A stretch of DNA of 5,370 nucleotides from Ornithinimicrobium sp. (GTDB lineage: Bacteria > Actinomycetota > Actinomycetes > Actinomycetales > Dermatophilaceae), in assembly GCA_030145965.1 (NCBI GenBank), contig JASKZT010000124.1, positions 1 to 5,370 of the forward strand, read 5' to 3'. The position numbers and the translations under genes were made by a program. This document shows positions 1 to 5,358 of the stretch, piece by piece. Position 1 is the stretch's first letter; the number at the start of each line of letters is the position of its first letter. The notes beneath the pieces are model-generated. The model was not told where the DNA came from. It was given only the letters and a program-made list of their open reading frames with translations, and ran no database searches.

Positions 1-1
1 G

Positions 2-52
2 CTCCTGCGCACGCAGCGCGGCGAGAAGCCGACGCGCAAGCGCAGCGCCTGA
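2..52 (+). CDS. C-terminal end of an upstream gene, possibly RNA polymerase-binding protein RbpA (partial)
   Basis: Reading from base 2, sixteen codons end in TGA at 50-52 and give LLRTQRGEKPTRKRSA, a leucine-rich start followed by a strongly basic tail. The gene begins outside the window. The tail resembles the end of actinobacterial RbpA, a small activator that binds RNA polymerase and the principal sigma factor. RbpA commonly finishes with a helix of the type LAERL-x-LLR followed by a short basic stretch. From memory, an MFS transporter gene convergent with rbpA occurs in some actinobacteria, which fits the neighbour at 150-1541. The reading frame is supported by the stop codon followed directly by a terminator hairpin at 69-97. 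The RbpA identity is an inference from sixteen residues and could be wrong. Confidence 0.5.
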   Translation, partial: LLRTQRGEKPTRKRSA

Positions 53-68
53 CGCACCACGCACCGAG

Positions 69-97
69 GGCCCCGACCTGCCACGCAGGTCGGGGCC
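69..97. terminator. Perfect hairpin, likely bidirectional terminator between convergent genes
   Basis: A 13-bp arm (69-81) and its exact reverse complement (85-97) flank the 3-base loop CAC. The stem is almost all G-C. It starts 17 bases after the stop of the left-hand partial gene and lies 53 bases from the stop of the convergent transporter gene, so it can serve both. No T tract follows on either strand, as is common for intrinsic terminators in high-GC actinobacteria. Confidence 0.8.
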
Positions 98-149
98 GTC
101 GTCGTGCGGACCGCAGGGGAGCGGGCCGTGGCGGTGGAGCGGGCCCTGC

Positions 150-1541
150 CTACACGATCCGCGGCTGCTCGTTTCCCGCGGCCGCGATGCCCTCACGCAT
201 GTTGACCCGCGTGAGGATGAGACCGCCGACGACGAAGAAGACGATGGTCACGAGGATGGCGGGCCGGTAGGAGCCGGTGAGCTGGTAGATCAGCCCGAAG
301 GCGAGCGTCCCGAACCAGCTCGTGCCACGCTCCATGGCCTGGTAGAAGCTGAAGAACTCCGACTCCTTGCCCTGGGGGACCAGCTGGGAGTAGAGGGAGC
401 GGGACAGCGCCTGCGTGCCACCCATGACGGTGCCGATGGCCACCGCGCAGACCAGCCAGACCGTGAACTCGCCCCGGGGGACGAAGTAGGCGAAGGCCAC
501 GACGAGGGTCCACATGACGATGCCGCCGAGGACGGTGCGCTTGGCGCCGAGGCGGCCGGCGACGAACCCGAAGAAGAGCGCGCCGAAGAACGCGACGAAC
601 TGCACGACGAGGATGGTGATCGTCAGCTGGGCGGTGTCGAAGCCCAGGGCCTCGGTGCCGTAGAGGCTGGCCGAGGTGATGACCGTCTGGATGCCGTCGT
701 TGAAGAACAGGTAGGCGAGCAGGAAGGTCAGGGTGTGCGGGTAGCGACGCAGCTCGCCGAAGGTGGAGCGCAGCTGGCTGACGGTGCCGCCGACGACGCC
801 GGCGCTGCGCTCCACGGGGGTGGCCGTGGTGCCGCGGAGGCGTCGCAGGCCGATGACCGGGATGAGCGTGAAGACGGCCCACCAGACGCCGGCGGAGAGC
901 AGCGAGAGCCGGATCGCCATCCCGTAGCTCAGCCCGAGGCTCTCGTGGGTCTGCAGGAGGACGAGGTTGACCGCGAGCAGCAGCCCGCCGCCGAGGTAGC
1001 CCAGCGCCCAGGCGCGCGAGGAGACCTTGTCACGGTCGTCGGGGTGGGCGATGCGGTTGAGCAGCGCGTCGTAGACGACGGTCGAGGCCCCCAGGCAGAG
1101 GTTGGCGACGACGACGAGCAGCACGCCGAGCTGCCAGTTCGTCCCCTCGAGGAAGAACATGAGGCTCGCGGCGGTGGCGCCGGCCCACGCCAGGCCACCG
1201 AGGAGCCAGGTGGGGCGAGGGTGGCGGTCGGCGATGGCGCCCACGAAGAGGAGCACGAGCGCGGAGACGAGGGTGGCGACCGTGATCGTGTAGGGGGCCA
1301 GCGAGCCCACCGCGACCGGCAGCCCCAGGACCGAGAGGTCGACGTCGCAGGTCTGCCCGGTGGGCAGGTCCGGGCAGGCGTCGTTGCGCGCCAGCGAGGT
1401 GAGGTAGGGGCTGATGAGCACGGTGCCCGTCGTCGTGACGTAGGCGGAGTTGGCCCAGTCGTACCAGCCCCAGGCCCGCTGGTGCCCGCGCGTGCGCTCG
1501 ACCGCTGGGTCGGCCCGCAGCGGGTGCTCGGTCGTCGTCAT
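150..1541 (-). CDS. MFS transporter, UMF1/Atg22-like family
   Basis: This is a 463-residue polytopic inner-membrane protein of the major facilitator superfamily, probably with about 12 membrane segments. Its features match the UMF1 (Atg22-related) group: WYDWANSAY at residues 26-34, YLGGG at 182-186, FFNDGIQTVI at 279-288, GGTQALSRS at 374-382, and a FFSFYQAMERG segment near 396. GAIADR at 101-106 and GRLGAKR at 329-335 are the usual basic loop motifs after TM2 and TM8. Yeast Atg22 effluxes amino acids from the vacuole, but the substrate of bacterial members is generally unknown and none is claimed here. I chose the ATG at 1539-1541. A GTG six codons upstream (1557-1559) would add MWDSSP, which has no family support. 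There is no strong Shine-Dalgarno sequence, but a -10-like hexamer lies six bases before the ATG. The gene is divergent from the CsbD-type gene and convergent with the left-hand partial gene. Confidence 0.9.
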   Translation of the reverse strand: MTTTEHPLRADPAVERTRGHQRAWGWYDWANSAYVTTTGTVLISPYLTSLARNDACPDLPTGQTCDVDLSVLGLPVAVGSLAPYTITVATLVSALVLLFVGAIADRHPRPTWLLGGLAWAGATAASLMFFLEGTNWQLGVLLVVVANLCLGASTVVYDALLNRIAHPDDRDKVSSRAWALGYLGGGLLLAVNLVLLQTHESLGLSYGMAIRLSLLSAGVWWAVFTLIPVIGLRRLRGTTATPVERSAGVVGGTVSQLRSTFGELRRYPHTLTFLLAYLFFNDGIQTVITSASLYGTEALGFDTAQLTITILVVQFVAFFGALFFGFVAGRLGAKRTVLGGIVMWTLVVAFAYFVPRGEFTVWLVCAVAIGTVMGGTQALSRSLYSQLVPQGKESEFFSFYQAMERGTSWFGTLAFGLIYQLTGSYRPAILVTIVFFVVGGLILTRVNMREGIAAAGNEQPRIV

Positions 1542-1547
1542 GGGCGA

Positions 1548-1553
1548 ACTGTC
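1548..1553 (-). promoter_or_regulatory. Possible -10 element of the MFS transporter (leaderless start)
   Basis: On the minus strand GACAGT lies exactly six bases before the ATG at 1541. It keeps the second-position A and last-position T of the actinobacterial -10 pattern TAnnnT, but not the first T. With this spacing, transcription would begin at or next to the start codon. I see no convincing -35 box. This is suggestive only. Confidence 0.3.
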
Positions 1554-1633
1554 CCACACGGGATCGACTTTCAGGTTGCGCCGCCCGCCGAGTCGAACAA
1601 GAGTTGATCAGGTCCGATCCCCGACCATTCAAC

Positions 1634-1639
1634 AAGGAG
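1634..1639 (+). promoter_or_regulatory. Strong ribosome binding site for the CsbD-family gene
   Basis: AAGGAG lies five bases before the ATG at 1645, a near-ideal Shine-Dalgarno sequence. It fixes the start codon of the small stress protein gene. It contrasts with the other complete genes here, none of which has a good Shine-Dalgarno sequence. Confidence 0.85.
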
Positions 1640-1644
1640 TGACC

Positions 1645-1830
1645 ATGGGACTTGGTGACAAGATCCAGAACGCCGCCGAGAAGGCGAAGGGCCAGACCAA
1701 GGAGGGTGTGGGCGACGCGACCGACAACGAGCAGATGCAGGCCGAGGGTCGCACCGACCAGACCAAGGCCAACGTCAAGCAGACCGGCGAGAAGGCCAAG
1801 GACGCCTGGAACGACGCGACCGGGCGCTGA
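1645..1830 (+). CDS. CsbD family stress-response protein
   Basis: This 61-residue, highly charged, soluble protein lacks cysteine and has a single tryptophan. It begins MGLGDKIQNAAEKAKGQTKE and carries the pattern of the CsbD family: a short helix with AEKAKGQTKEGVGDATD (residues 11-27), then a second, related segment, TDQTKANVKQTGEKAKDAW (37-55). Its length is normal for the family. In Bacillus subtilis CsbD belongs to the sigma-B general stress regulon, and homologues are common, abundant stress-induced proteins of unknown molecular function. The start is fixed by AAGGAG five bases upstream. The gene stands alone, divergent from the transporter and followed by two hairpins. I could not identify a convincing stress sigma-factor promoter in the roughly 100-bp divergent region. 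Its K/E/N-rich composition is typical of the family rather than a sign of transfer. Confidence 0.92.
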   Translation: MGLGDKIQNAAEKAKGQTKEGVGDATDNEQMQAEGRTDQTKANVKQTGEKAKDAWNDATGR

Positions 1831-1843
1831 CCTGACGCCCCCG

Positions 1844-1859
1844 CCGGCCCGAGGGCCGG
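1844..1859. terminator. Short GC hairpin after the CsbD-family gene
   Basis: CCGGCC (1844-1849) and GGCCGG (1854-1859) can pair around the loop CGAG, starting 13 bases after the stop codon at 1828-1830. It is a short stem without a following T tract. It may act as a first terminator or 3'-end stabiliser, in series with the larger palindrome at 1874-1911. Confidence 0.5.
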
Positions 1860-1873
1860 ACGGGAGCAGGTAC

Positions 1874-1911
1874 CACGACGGGCCGGGAGCAGCTGCTCCC
1901 GGCCCGTCGTG
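1874..1911. terminator. 38-bp perfect palindrome, likely bidirectional terminator
   Basis: The two 19-base arms, 1874-1892 and 1893-1911, are exact reverse complements that meet at the central AGCT. In RNA this would form a stem of about 17 bp with a tetraloop. It lies between the convergent CsbD-type gene (stop 1830) and the AI-2E transporter gene (stop 1946), so it can end transcripts from both sides. Nine bases of the left arm, CGGGAGCAG, also occur at 1861-1869 just outside the palindrome, so an alternative, shorter pairing with the right arm is possible. Confidence 0.8.
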
Positions 1912-1945
1912 CTGTGCCGTGCCCGGCCTCGGGCGGTGGGGCCAC

Positions 1946-3490
1946 CTACCGGTCGGCGGGGGAGCCGCCCTCGGGGGGCTGCGTCTCGGTCCGCGAGGGC
2001 TCCTCGGGCCGGGACGGCCGGTCGTCCTGCGCGCGGGCCGTCGCGCCACCCTTGCCCTTGCCGCCGGGGGAGCGGCCCTCCAGCTGCCACGACGGCAGGG
2101 CGCGGACCATCCTGCCGCGCAGCGTCGCCGCGAGGGCGACGGCGCGGGACTCCCGGGCCACGACCCGCTCCTCCTCGACGCGGCGGTGGGCCTGCTCCGC
2201 GCGCATGCGGAAGACCGGTGCCGACTCCTCGGCCAGCTCTGCGGCCAGGCGGCCCTCGGCGGTGACGCTGCGCACCTCCCGGGCCCGCAGGGTGCCGGTG
2301 CGCAGGTCGAGGTGCTCGCTGGCGTAGCGGATGACGCTGACCGCGGTCGCGGTGACCGGGACCGCGAGGAAGGCGCCGACGATGCCCCACAGCGTGCCAC
2401 CGGCCGCGACGGCCAGCAGGATGATGACCGGGTGCAGGTCCATCGCCCGGCTCTGCAGGATGGGCTGCAGGACGTTGCCCTCGATCTGCTGGACGGCCAG
2501 GACGATGAGGAGGACCCAGAGGGCGGTGGTGAAGCCCTGGGAGACCAGCGCGACGAGGACCGCCAGCGAGCCGGCGGTCACCGCGCCGATGATCGGGATG
2601 AAGCCGGCGAAGAACGTGATGAGCGCCAGGCCGAAGGCCAGCGGCACCCCGAGGATGAGCAGGCCGACACCGATGAAGATCGCGTCCACGAGCGACACGA
2701 GGGCCTGCGCGCGGATGAAGCCGCCCAGCGTCCCCCACATCCTTGCCAGGGCCTCGGTGAGGTGCATGCCGGCCGTGGGGCCGGTGAAGCGCCGCACCCA
2801 GGGGACGAACCGCTCGCCGTCCTTGAGGAAGAAGAAGGTCAGCACGAGGACGAGGACCAGGGTGATGACGAAGGAGCCGGCGGTGGAGACGCCGCTGAGC
2901 ACGCCCGAGGCGATGTTGCTCGACTGCTCCTGCAGCCAGTCGACGGACTGGTCGACGTACTCGCTGACCTGCTCGTTCTGCAGGTTGAGCGGCGGGCCGC
3001 CCAGCCAGTCCCGCATGACCTGCAGGCCCTGGCCCGCCTGACGGACGATGACCTGCCCCTGGGAGACGATGCCCGGGGCGATCGCCGCGAGGCTGCCCAG
3101 GAAGACGCCGAGCGCCGCGACGAGGACCACCATCGCGGCGAGGGCGTTCGGCCAGCGGTGCTTCTTGAGGAAGCGCACCGGTGGGTAGAGCACCGTGCTG
3201 ACGATGAGCGCGAGGATGAGCGGCAGGACGCCCACCCAGAGCTTGCCCAGGATCCAGCCGAGCACGAACACGGCGGCGATGACGAGCAGGAAGCGCCAGG
3301 CCCAGGCCGCGGCCCCGCGCAGACCCTCCAGGATGAGCATCCCGCGGTCGACCCCGCCGCCGGGGTCGGGGTGGGCGCCCGGGGTGCTCACGTGGGCGGC
3401 GGTCTCGGCGTAGCGCTGGCCGGTCTCGTCGTGGGCGACGACCCCGTCGGGCGTCGCGGTGGCGTTGTCGTCGGTCGGTCTGTCGGTCAC
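1946..3490 (-). CDS. AI-2E (PerM/YtrI-like) family membrane transporter
   Basis: This is a 514-residue polytopic membrane protein of the AI-2E transporter (PerM-type) family. Members have about 7-8 membrane segments and proposed roles ranging from autoinducer-2 export to ion/proton antiport, so the substrate here is unknown. Visible marks are a hydrophilic N-terminus (1-55), two membrane segments (about 66-100), the variable central domain (about 140-205), LTFFFLKDGERF at 217-228, GFIRAQALVSLVDAIF at 257-272, GFIPIIGAV at 296-304, QQIEGNVLQP at 334-343 and LHPVIILLAV at 352-361. After residue 392 there is a charged cytoplasmic-looking extension of about 120 residues, with a helical part (about 400-460) and a low-complexity end rich in G, K, P, R and E. 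The only reasonable start is GTG at 3488-3490. It has no clear Shine-Dalgarno sequence and lies 13 bp after the mutarotase stop, so translation is probably coupled. It is the last gene of the minus-strand cluster. Confidence 0.9.
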   Translation of the reverse strand: MTDRPTDDNATATPDGVVAHDETGQRYAETAAHVSTPGAHPDPGGGVDRGMLILEGLRGAAAWAWRFLLVIAAVFVLGWILGKLWVGVLPLILALIVSTVLYPPVRFLKKHRWPNALAAMVVLVAALGVFLGSLAAIAPGIVSQGQVIVRQAGQGLQVMRDWLGGPPLNLQNEQVSEYVDQSVDWLQEQSSNIASGVLSGVSTAGSFVITLVLVLVLTFFFLKDGERFVPWVRRFTGPTAGMHLTEALARMWGTLGGFIRAQALVSLVDAIFIGVGLLILGVPLAFGLALITFFAGFIPIIGAVTAGSLAVLVALVSQGFTTALWVLLIVLAVQQIEGNVLQPILQSRAMDLHPVIILLAVAAGGTLWGIVGAFLAVPVTATAVSVIRYASEHLDLRTGTLRAREVRSVTAEGRLAAELAEESAPVFRMRAEQAHRRVEEERVVARESRAVALAATLRGRMVRALPSWQLEGRSPGGKGKGGATARAQDDRPSRPEEPSRTETQPPEGGSPADR

Positions 3491-3507
3491 GAGGCACAGC
3501 CTGTCAT
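3487..3507 (-). other. Six-codon mini-ORF bridging mutarotase and AI-2E genes
   Basis: On the minus strand an ATG at 3505-3507 overlaps the mutarotase stop (TGA, 3504-3506). It opens a reading frame of six codons (MTGCAS) whose own TGA (3487-3489) overlaps the GTG start of the AI-2E gene (3488-3490). Both junctions are therefore stop/start overlaps that could pass a terminating ribosome on. This is visible in the sequence; that it is translated is inference, and chance is a real possibility. Confidence 0.3.
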
Positions 3508-4367
3508 GGGGCGAGGGAGGTGGGACGCGTGATCAGGCAGGAGACCTCGGTCGTGTCGCCGGGCAGGAGGGTGAGGGCGCGAGCGGCCGAGGCGACGGTC
3601 TCCACGCAGACGAACTCGCGCCACTCCTCCTCACCGAGGTCGTGCAGGGCGGCGGCCTTGTCCGCCCAGGGGTTCCAGACGACGGTCTGGGTGGCGCCGT
3701 CGGGCGTGACCTCGTGCAGCACGCGTCCGTCGGCGTGCTCGACCCGCACGGGTCCGGACCGGTCGTAGACCCGGTCCGTCTCCCCGGTCAGGGCGAGCGC
3801 GCCGTCCTGGACCTCCCGCCGCCCGGTGGTCTTGTCCAGGTAGTCCGCGCCGTCCAGACCGGTGACGCGCACCTGGGTGACGTCGGGCACCCCGAGGTAG
3901 GTGTGCAGGGCGACCTCGGCGCGGTAGGCGGTCGGCCCGGTGTTGGTCACCTGCAGGGACAGCCCCAGCCGCTCGTCGCCGTGCCCGCCCCCGAGGGACA
4001 CGGCGTAGCGGGCCAGGAACGGCCCGGGCACGTGCTCGGCGCCCGGCACGCCGGCGACCTCGTCGGAGCCGACCTCCCAGGCCCATACCTCGCCCGGCCG
4101 GACCGCGGACCCGCGCCAGCGGGCCGTGCGCACCACCCCGTGCGAGGGCTCCAGGTCGCCGTCCGGCCCGGCGGCGAACCACGGGAAGCAGACGGGCACC
4201 CCACCCCGCAGCGGCGCGGACCCGTCGAGGACCGCCTCCCGGCTCAGCCAGACGCGCTGCTCCCCGTCGACCGTCCACCGCGCCAGGTGCGCGCCGAGGT
4301 CGAAGGCGACCAGACGCGACCGTCCGGCCTCGTGGGTCCGCGGGAGGAGCGGGGTCGTGGAGGTCAT
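3504..4367 (-). CDS. D-hexose-6-phosphate mutarotase (aldose 1-epimerase family, YeaD-like)
   Basis: This 287-residue soluble enzyme belongs to the galactose-mutarotase-like superfamily and should interconvert the alpha and beta anomers of glucose-6-phosphate and related hexose-6-phosphates in the cytoplasm. The signature blocks of the YeaD group are present: RGGVPVCFPWF (54-64), HGVVR (76-80), the HxY motif LHTYLGVPD (154-162, His155), VVWNPWADKA (229-238) and FVCVE (252-256). His76, His155 and Glu256 are the likely catalytic acid/base residues, by family analogy. The length is normal and the protein looks complete. The start ATG (4365-4367) overlaps the TGA of the upstream SSB-like gene, an ATGA junction that implies translational coupling. 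A TACGCT hexamer six bases upstream could also support a leaderless internal transcript. The AI-2E gene follows after 13 bp. Nothing visible links the sugar enzyme functionally to its neighbours. Confidence 0.92.
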   Translation of the reverse strand: MTSTTPLLPRTHEAGRSRLVAFDLGAHLARWTVDGEQRVWLSREAVLDGSAPLRGGVPVCFPWFAAGPDGDLEPSHGVVRTARWRGSAVRPGEVWAWEVGSDEVAGVPGAEHVPGPFLARYAVSLGGGHGDERLGLSLQVTNTGPTAYRAEVALHTYLGVPDVTQVRVTGLDGADYLDKTTGRREVQDGALALTGETDRVYDRSGPVRVEHADGRVLHEVTPDGATQTVVWNPWADKAAALHDLGEEEWREFVCVETVASAARALTLLPGDTTEVSCLITRPTSLAP

Positions 4368-4747
4368 CGCCCCAGCGTAGGCCCAGCCGTGCCCTCCGGG
4401 TCGTCCGGAACCAGCTCCACGCGACGCAGGCCGGACGCCTCCACCTCGTAGCGCGAGGCCCGACCACCGGCGGTGGCGAAGAAGCGCCTCCGCAGGCTGC
4501 CGGTGACCTCCACCGGCTGCCCGTCGGGCAGGCGCGCCGCGGTGCGACGCACCCCGGGCGTCCAGCAGGTGACGTCGATGGTGTCGACCTGCGTCCGGCC
4601 GGACCCGCCGCGTGCCGGTGGGCGGGGGACCACCACGCGCAGCTGCACCAGCTCGTCGCCGCTGGGCAGGGCCCGGGCCGCCGGCTCGCCGCTCACGCGG
4701 CCGACCAGTCGCACCTCGTTGGCCGGTGCCGCCCTCTGCCTCGTCAT
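4364..4747 (-). CDS. Single-stranded DNA-binding protein-like (OB-fold) protein
   Basis: This 127-residue protein follows the SSB family pattern of OB-fold strands: NEVRLVGRVSGEP (10-22), ELVQLRVVVPRP (32-43), VDTIDVTCW (54-62), a DGQPVEVTGSLRRRFF strand pair (75-90) and SRYEVEASGLRRVEL (98-112). Trp62 sits where SSBs place an aromatic DNA-stacking residue. It is shorter than a housekeeping SSB and ends GTAGPTLGR, so it lacks both the disordered linker and the acidic DDDIPF-type tip that recruits repair and replication partners. It is therefore probably a secondary, paralogous SSB rather than the essential one. The start ATG (4745-4747) is chosen because the fold begins ten residues later. 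The frame stays open upstream, but only as the antisense of the next gene. It is the first gene of the minus-strand cluster, its stop overlapping the mutarotase start. ssDNA binding is inferred. Confidence 0.78.
   Translation of the reverse strand: MTRQRAAPANEVRLVGRVSGEPAARALPSGDELVQLRVVVPRPPARGGSGRTQVDTIDVTCWTPGVRRTAARLPDGQPVEVTGSLRRRFFATAGGRASRYEVEASGLRRVELVPDDPEGTAGPTLGR
4374..4379 (-). promoter_or_regulatory. Possible internal -10 element before the mutarotase gene
   Basis: On the minus strand TACGCT matches the actinobacterial -10 pattern TAnnnT and ends exactly six bases before the mutarotase ATG. This is the spacing expected when transcription starts at the A of the start codon. It lies inside the end of the SSB-like gene and has no obvious -35 partner, so it may be coincidence. 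Confidence 0.3.
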
Positions 4748-4753
4748 GCACCG

Positions 4754-4767
4754 AGCGTGGCGCCACG
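4754..4767 (-). promoter_or_regulatory. Candidate -10 element and overlapping 12-bp palindrome before the SSB-like gene
   Basis: CACGCT (4754-4759, minus strand) ends six bases before the SSB-like ATG and keeps the A and final T of TAnnnT. It overlaps CGTGGCGCCACG (4756-4767), a perfect 12-bp palindrome. A dyad over a -10 box is the usual layout for a repressor site, so this is a candidate operator. In GC-rich DNA such a short palindrome can arise by chance. Confidence 0.3.
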
Positions 4768-4817
4768 GGGGAGCCGCGGCCAGGGTGGCGCCGCCTCCTG
4801 TGGACGCACGGCTGGTG

Positions 4818-4847
4818 GTGCCCGGGCGTGTGGACGCCCGCGGGCAC
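4818..4847. promoter_or_regulatory. Strong dyad in the divergent SSB-like / YjbR intergenic region
   Basis: GTGCCCGGGCGT (4818-4829) pairs with ACGCCC (4834-4839) and GGGCAC (4842-4847) around the loop GTGG, giving a 12-bp stem with a two-base bulge (GC, 4840-4841). It lies 35 bases before the YjbR-family start. The intergenic stretch 4748-4882 also has the 9-bp direct repeat TGTGGACGC at 4799-4807 and 4829-4837, exactly 30 bp apart. It could be a protein-binding dyad for either divergent promoter or a terminator-like hairpin; the sequence does not decide. Confidence 0.4.
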
Positions 4848-4870
4848 GGTGCGCTGTCGGTCCGTCGTGC

Positions 4871-4876
4871 TACGAC
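4871..4876 (+). promoter_or_regulatory. Possible -10 element of the YjbR-family gene (leaderless start)
   Basis: TACGAC ends six bases before the ATG at 4883. It has the TA of TAnnnT but C rather than T in last place. No Shine-Dalgarno sequence precedes the ATG, which makes a leaderless transcript plausible. No clear -35 box is visible. Confidence 0.3.
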
Positions 4877-4882
4877 TGGCCC

Positions 4883-5272
4883 ATGGCCGATCGCCCTGAC
4901 GTGCCGCAGGAGATGCTGGACCGCTGCGAGCGGGTGCTCGGCGGCCTGCCCGCGTGCGTCGGCGAGGGCGCCTGGGTGGGCGTGCGCTGGCGGGTCCGCG
5001 GCTCGACCGTCGCACACCTGTTCGGCGGCGAGGACCAGCTGTTCCGGCTGGTGCTCCGGGCCGAGCCGGACGAGGTGGCGGCGTTCGAGGCGATGGGCGA
5101 CCCGTACTTCAGGGCCGGCTGGGGCGAGAACGTCGTCGGCCTGGTGCTCGACGACCGCACCGACTGGGACGAGGTCGAGGAGCTGCTCGTCGCGTCCTAC
5201 TGCGTCCAGGCGCCGGCCCGCAGCGCGCAGGAGGTGATGGACCGCTGGAGCGCCGGACGTCACGGTGTCTAG
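4883..5272 (+). CDS. MmcQ/YjbR family protein (DUF419)
   Basis: This 129-residue soluble protein matches the MmcQ/YjbR family in order and length: an N-terminal helix (about 7-20), strands WVGVRWRVRGSTVAHLF (31-47) and QLFRLVLRA (52-60), a short helical stretch with EPDEVAAFEA, then the PYFRAGWGENVVGLVLDD block (74-91) and the characteristic end DWDEVEELLVASYCVQAPAR (94-113), whose usual form is DW-x-E-x2-ELL-x2-SY. YjbR proteins have a CyaY-like fold with double-wing character, and DNA binding has been suggested; their biological role is not established. The start ATG at 4883 has no Shine-Dalgarno sequence. The gene is divergent from the SSB-like gene and is the last gene before the dif-like site. 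There is no sign of truncation. Confidence 0.85.
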   Translation: MADRPDVPQEMLDRCERVLGGLPACVGEGAWVGVRWRVRGSTVAHLFGGEDQLFRLVLRAEPDEVAAFEAMGDPYFRAGWGENVVGLVLDDRTDWDEVEELLVASYCVQAPARSAQEVMDRWSAGRHGV

Positions 5273-5330
5273 GTCCCGCCGTAGACGACCTCGTGGAGGA
5301 GCCCACCGCACGCTCCCGACACCTCGCCAG

Positions 5331-5358
5331 AACGCCGATAAGTCACATTATGTCAAGT
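5331..5358 (+). other. dif: dif-like XerC/XerD recombination site
   Basis: The 28 bases divide into an 11-base left arm AACGCCGATAA (5331-5341), a 6-base centre GTCACA (5342-5347) and an 11-base right arm TTATGTCAAGT (5348-5358). This is the architecture of bacterial dif: an XerC half site ending in ATAA, a 6-bp crossover region, and an XerD half site starting TTATGT. Escherichia coli dif has the right arm TTATGTTAAAT, with the same TTATGT and a shared AA near the end. The actinobacterial consensus as I remember it contains CCGATAA on the left and ACATTATGTCAAGT on the right, and both are found exactly here. The main deviations are the first two bases of the left arm and the first two of the centre. 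At dif, XerC and XerD, activated by FtsK, resolve chromosome dimers at the septum. The site lies 58 bases after the YjbR-family stop in a stretch of clearly lower GC. It could instead be a junction of an element that integrates at dif. Confidence 0.85.

Noticed and set aside
1542..1559. GTG start (1557-1559) for the transporter, adding six residues
   Set aside because: The ATG at 1541 matches the family's N-terminus adequately and has a better-placed -10-like element. The GTG has no visible support, though it cannot be excluded.
735..1607. 290-codon plus-strand open frame antisense to the transporter
   Set aside because: It is rich in G, A, D, E and R without a recognisable fold, and lies opposite a well-supported MFS gene.
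1629..3497. 622-codon minus-strand open frame overlapping the AI-2E gene in another frame
   Set aside because: It is almost entirely arginine, glycine, proline and alanine, the signature of a frame-shifted reading of GC-rich coding sequence.
1652..3532. 626-codon plus-strand open frame opposite the AI-2E gene and out of frame with the CsbD gene
   Set aside because: The translation is low-complexity (D, E, G, R, A runs) and family-free, while the opposite strand encodes a clear membrane protein. Such shadows are expected in very GC-rich DNA.
5286..5298. Small hairpin CCTC/GAGG after the YjbR-family gene as a terminator
   Set aside because: The stem is only four base pairs with no T tract, so I cannot support a terminator there.
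4748..5311. Upstream extension of the SSB-like reading frame to give a 315-residue protein
   Set aside because: The extra residues are antisense to the YjbR-family gene and show no family pattern; the OB-fold begins just after the ATG at 4747.
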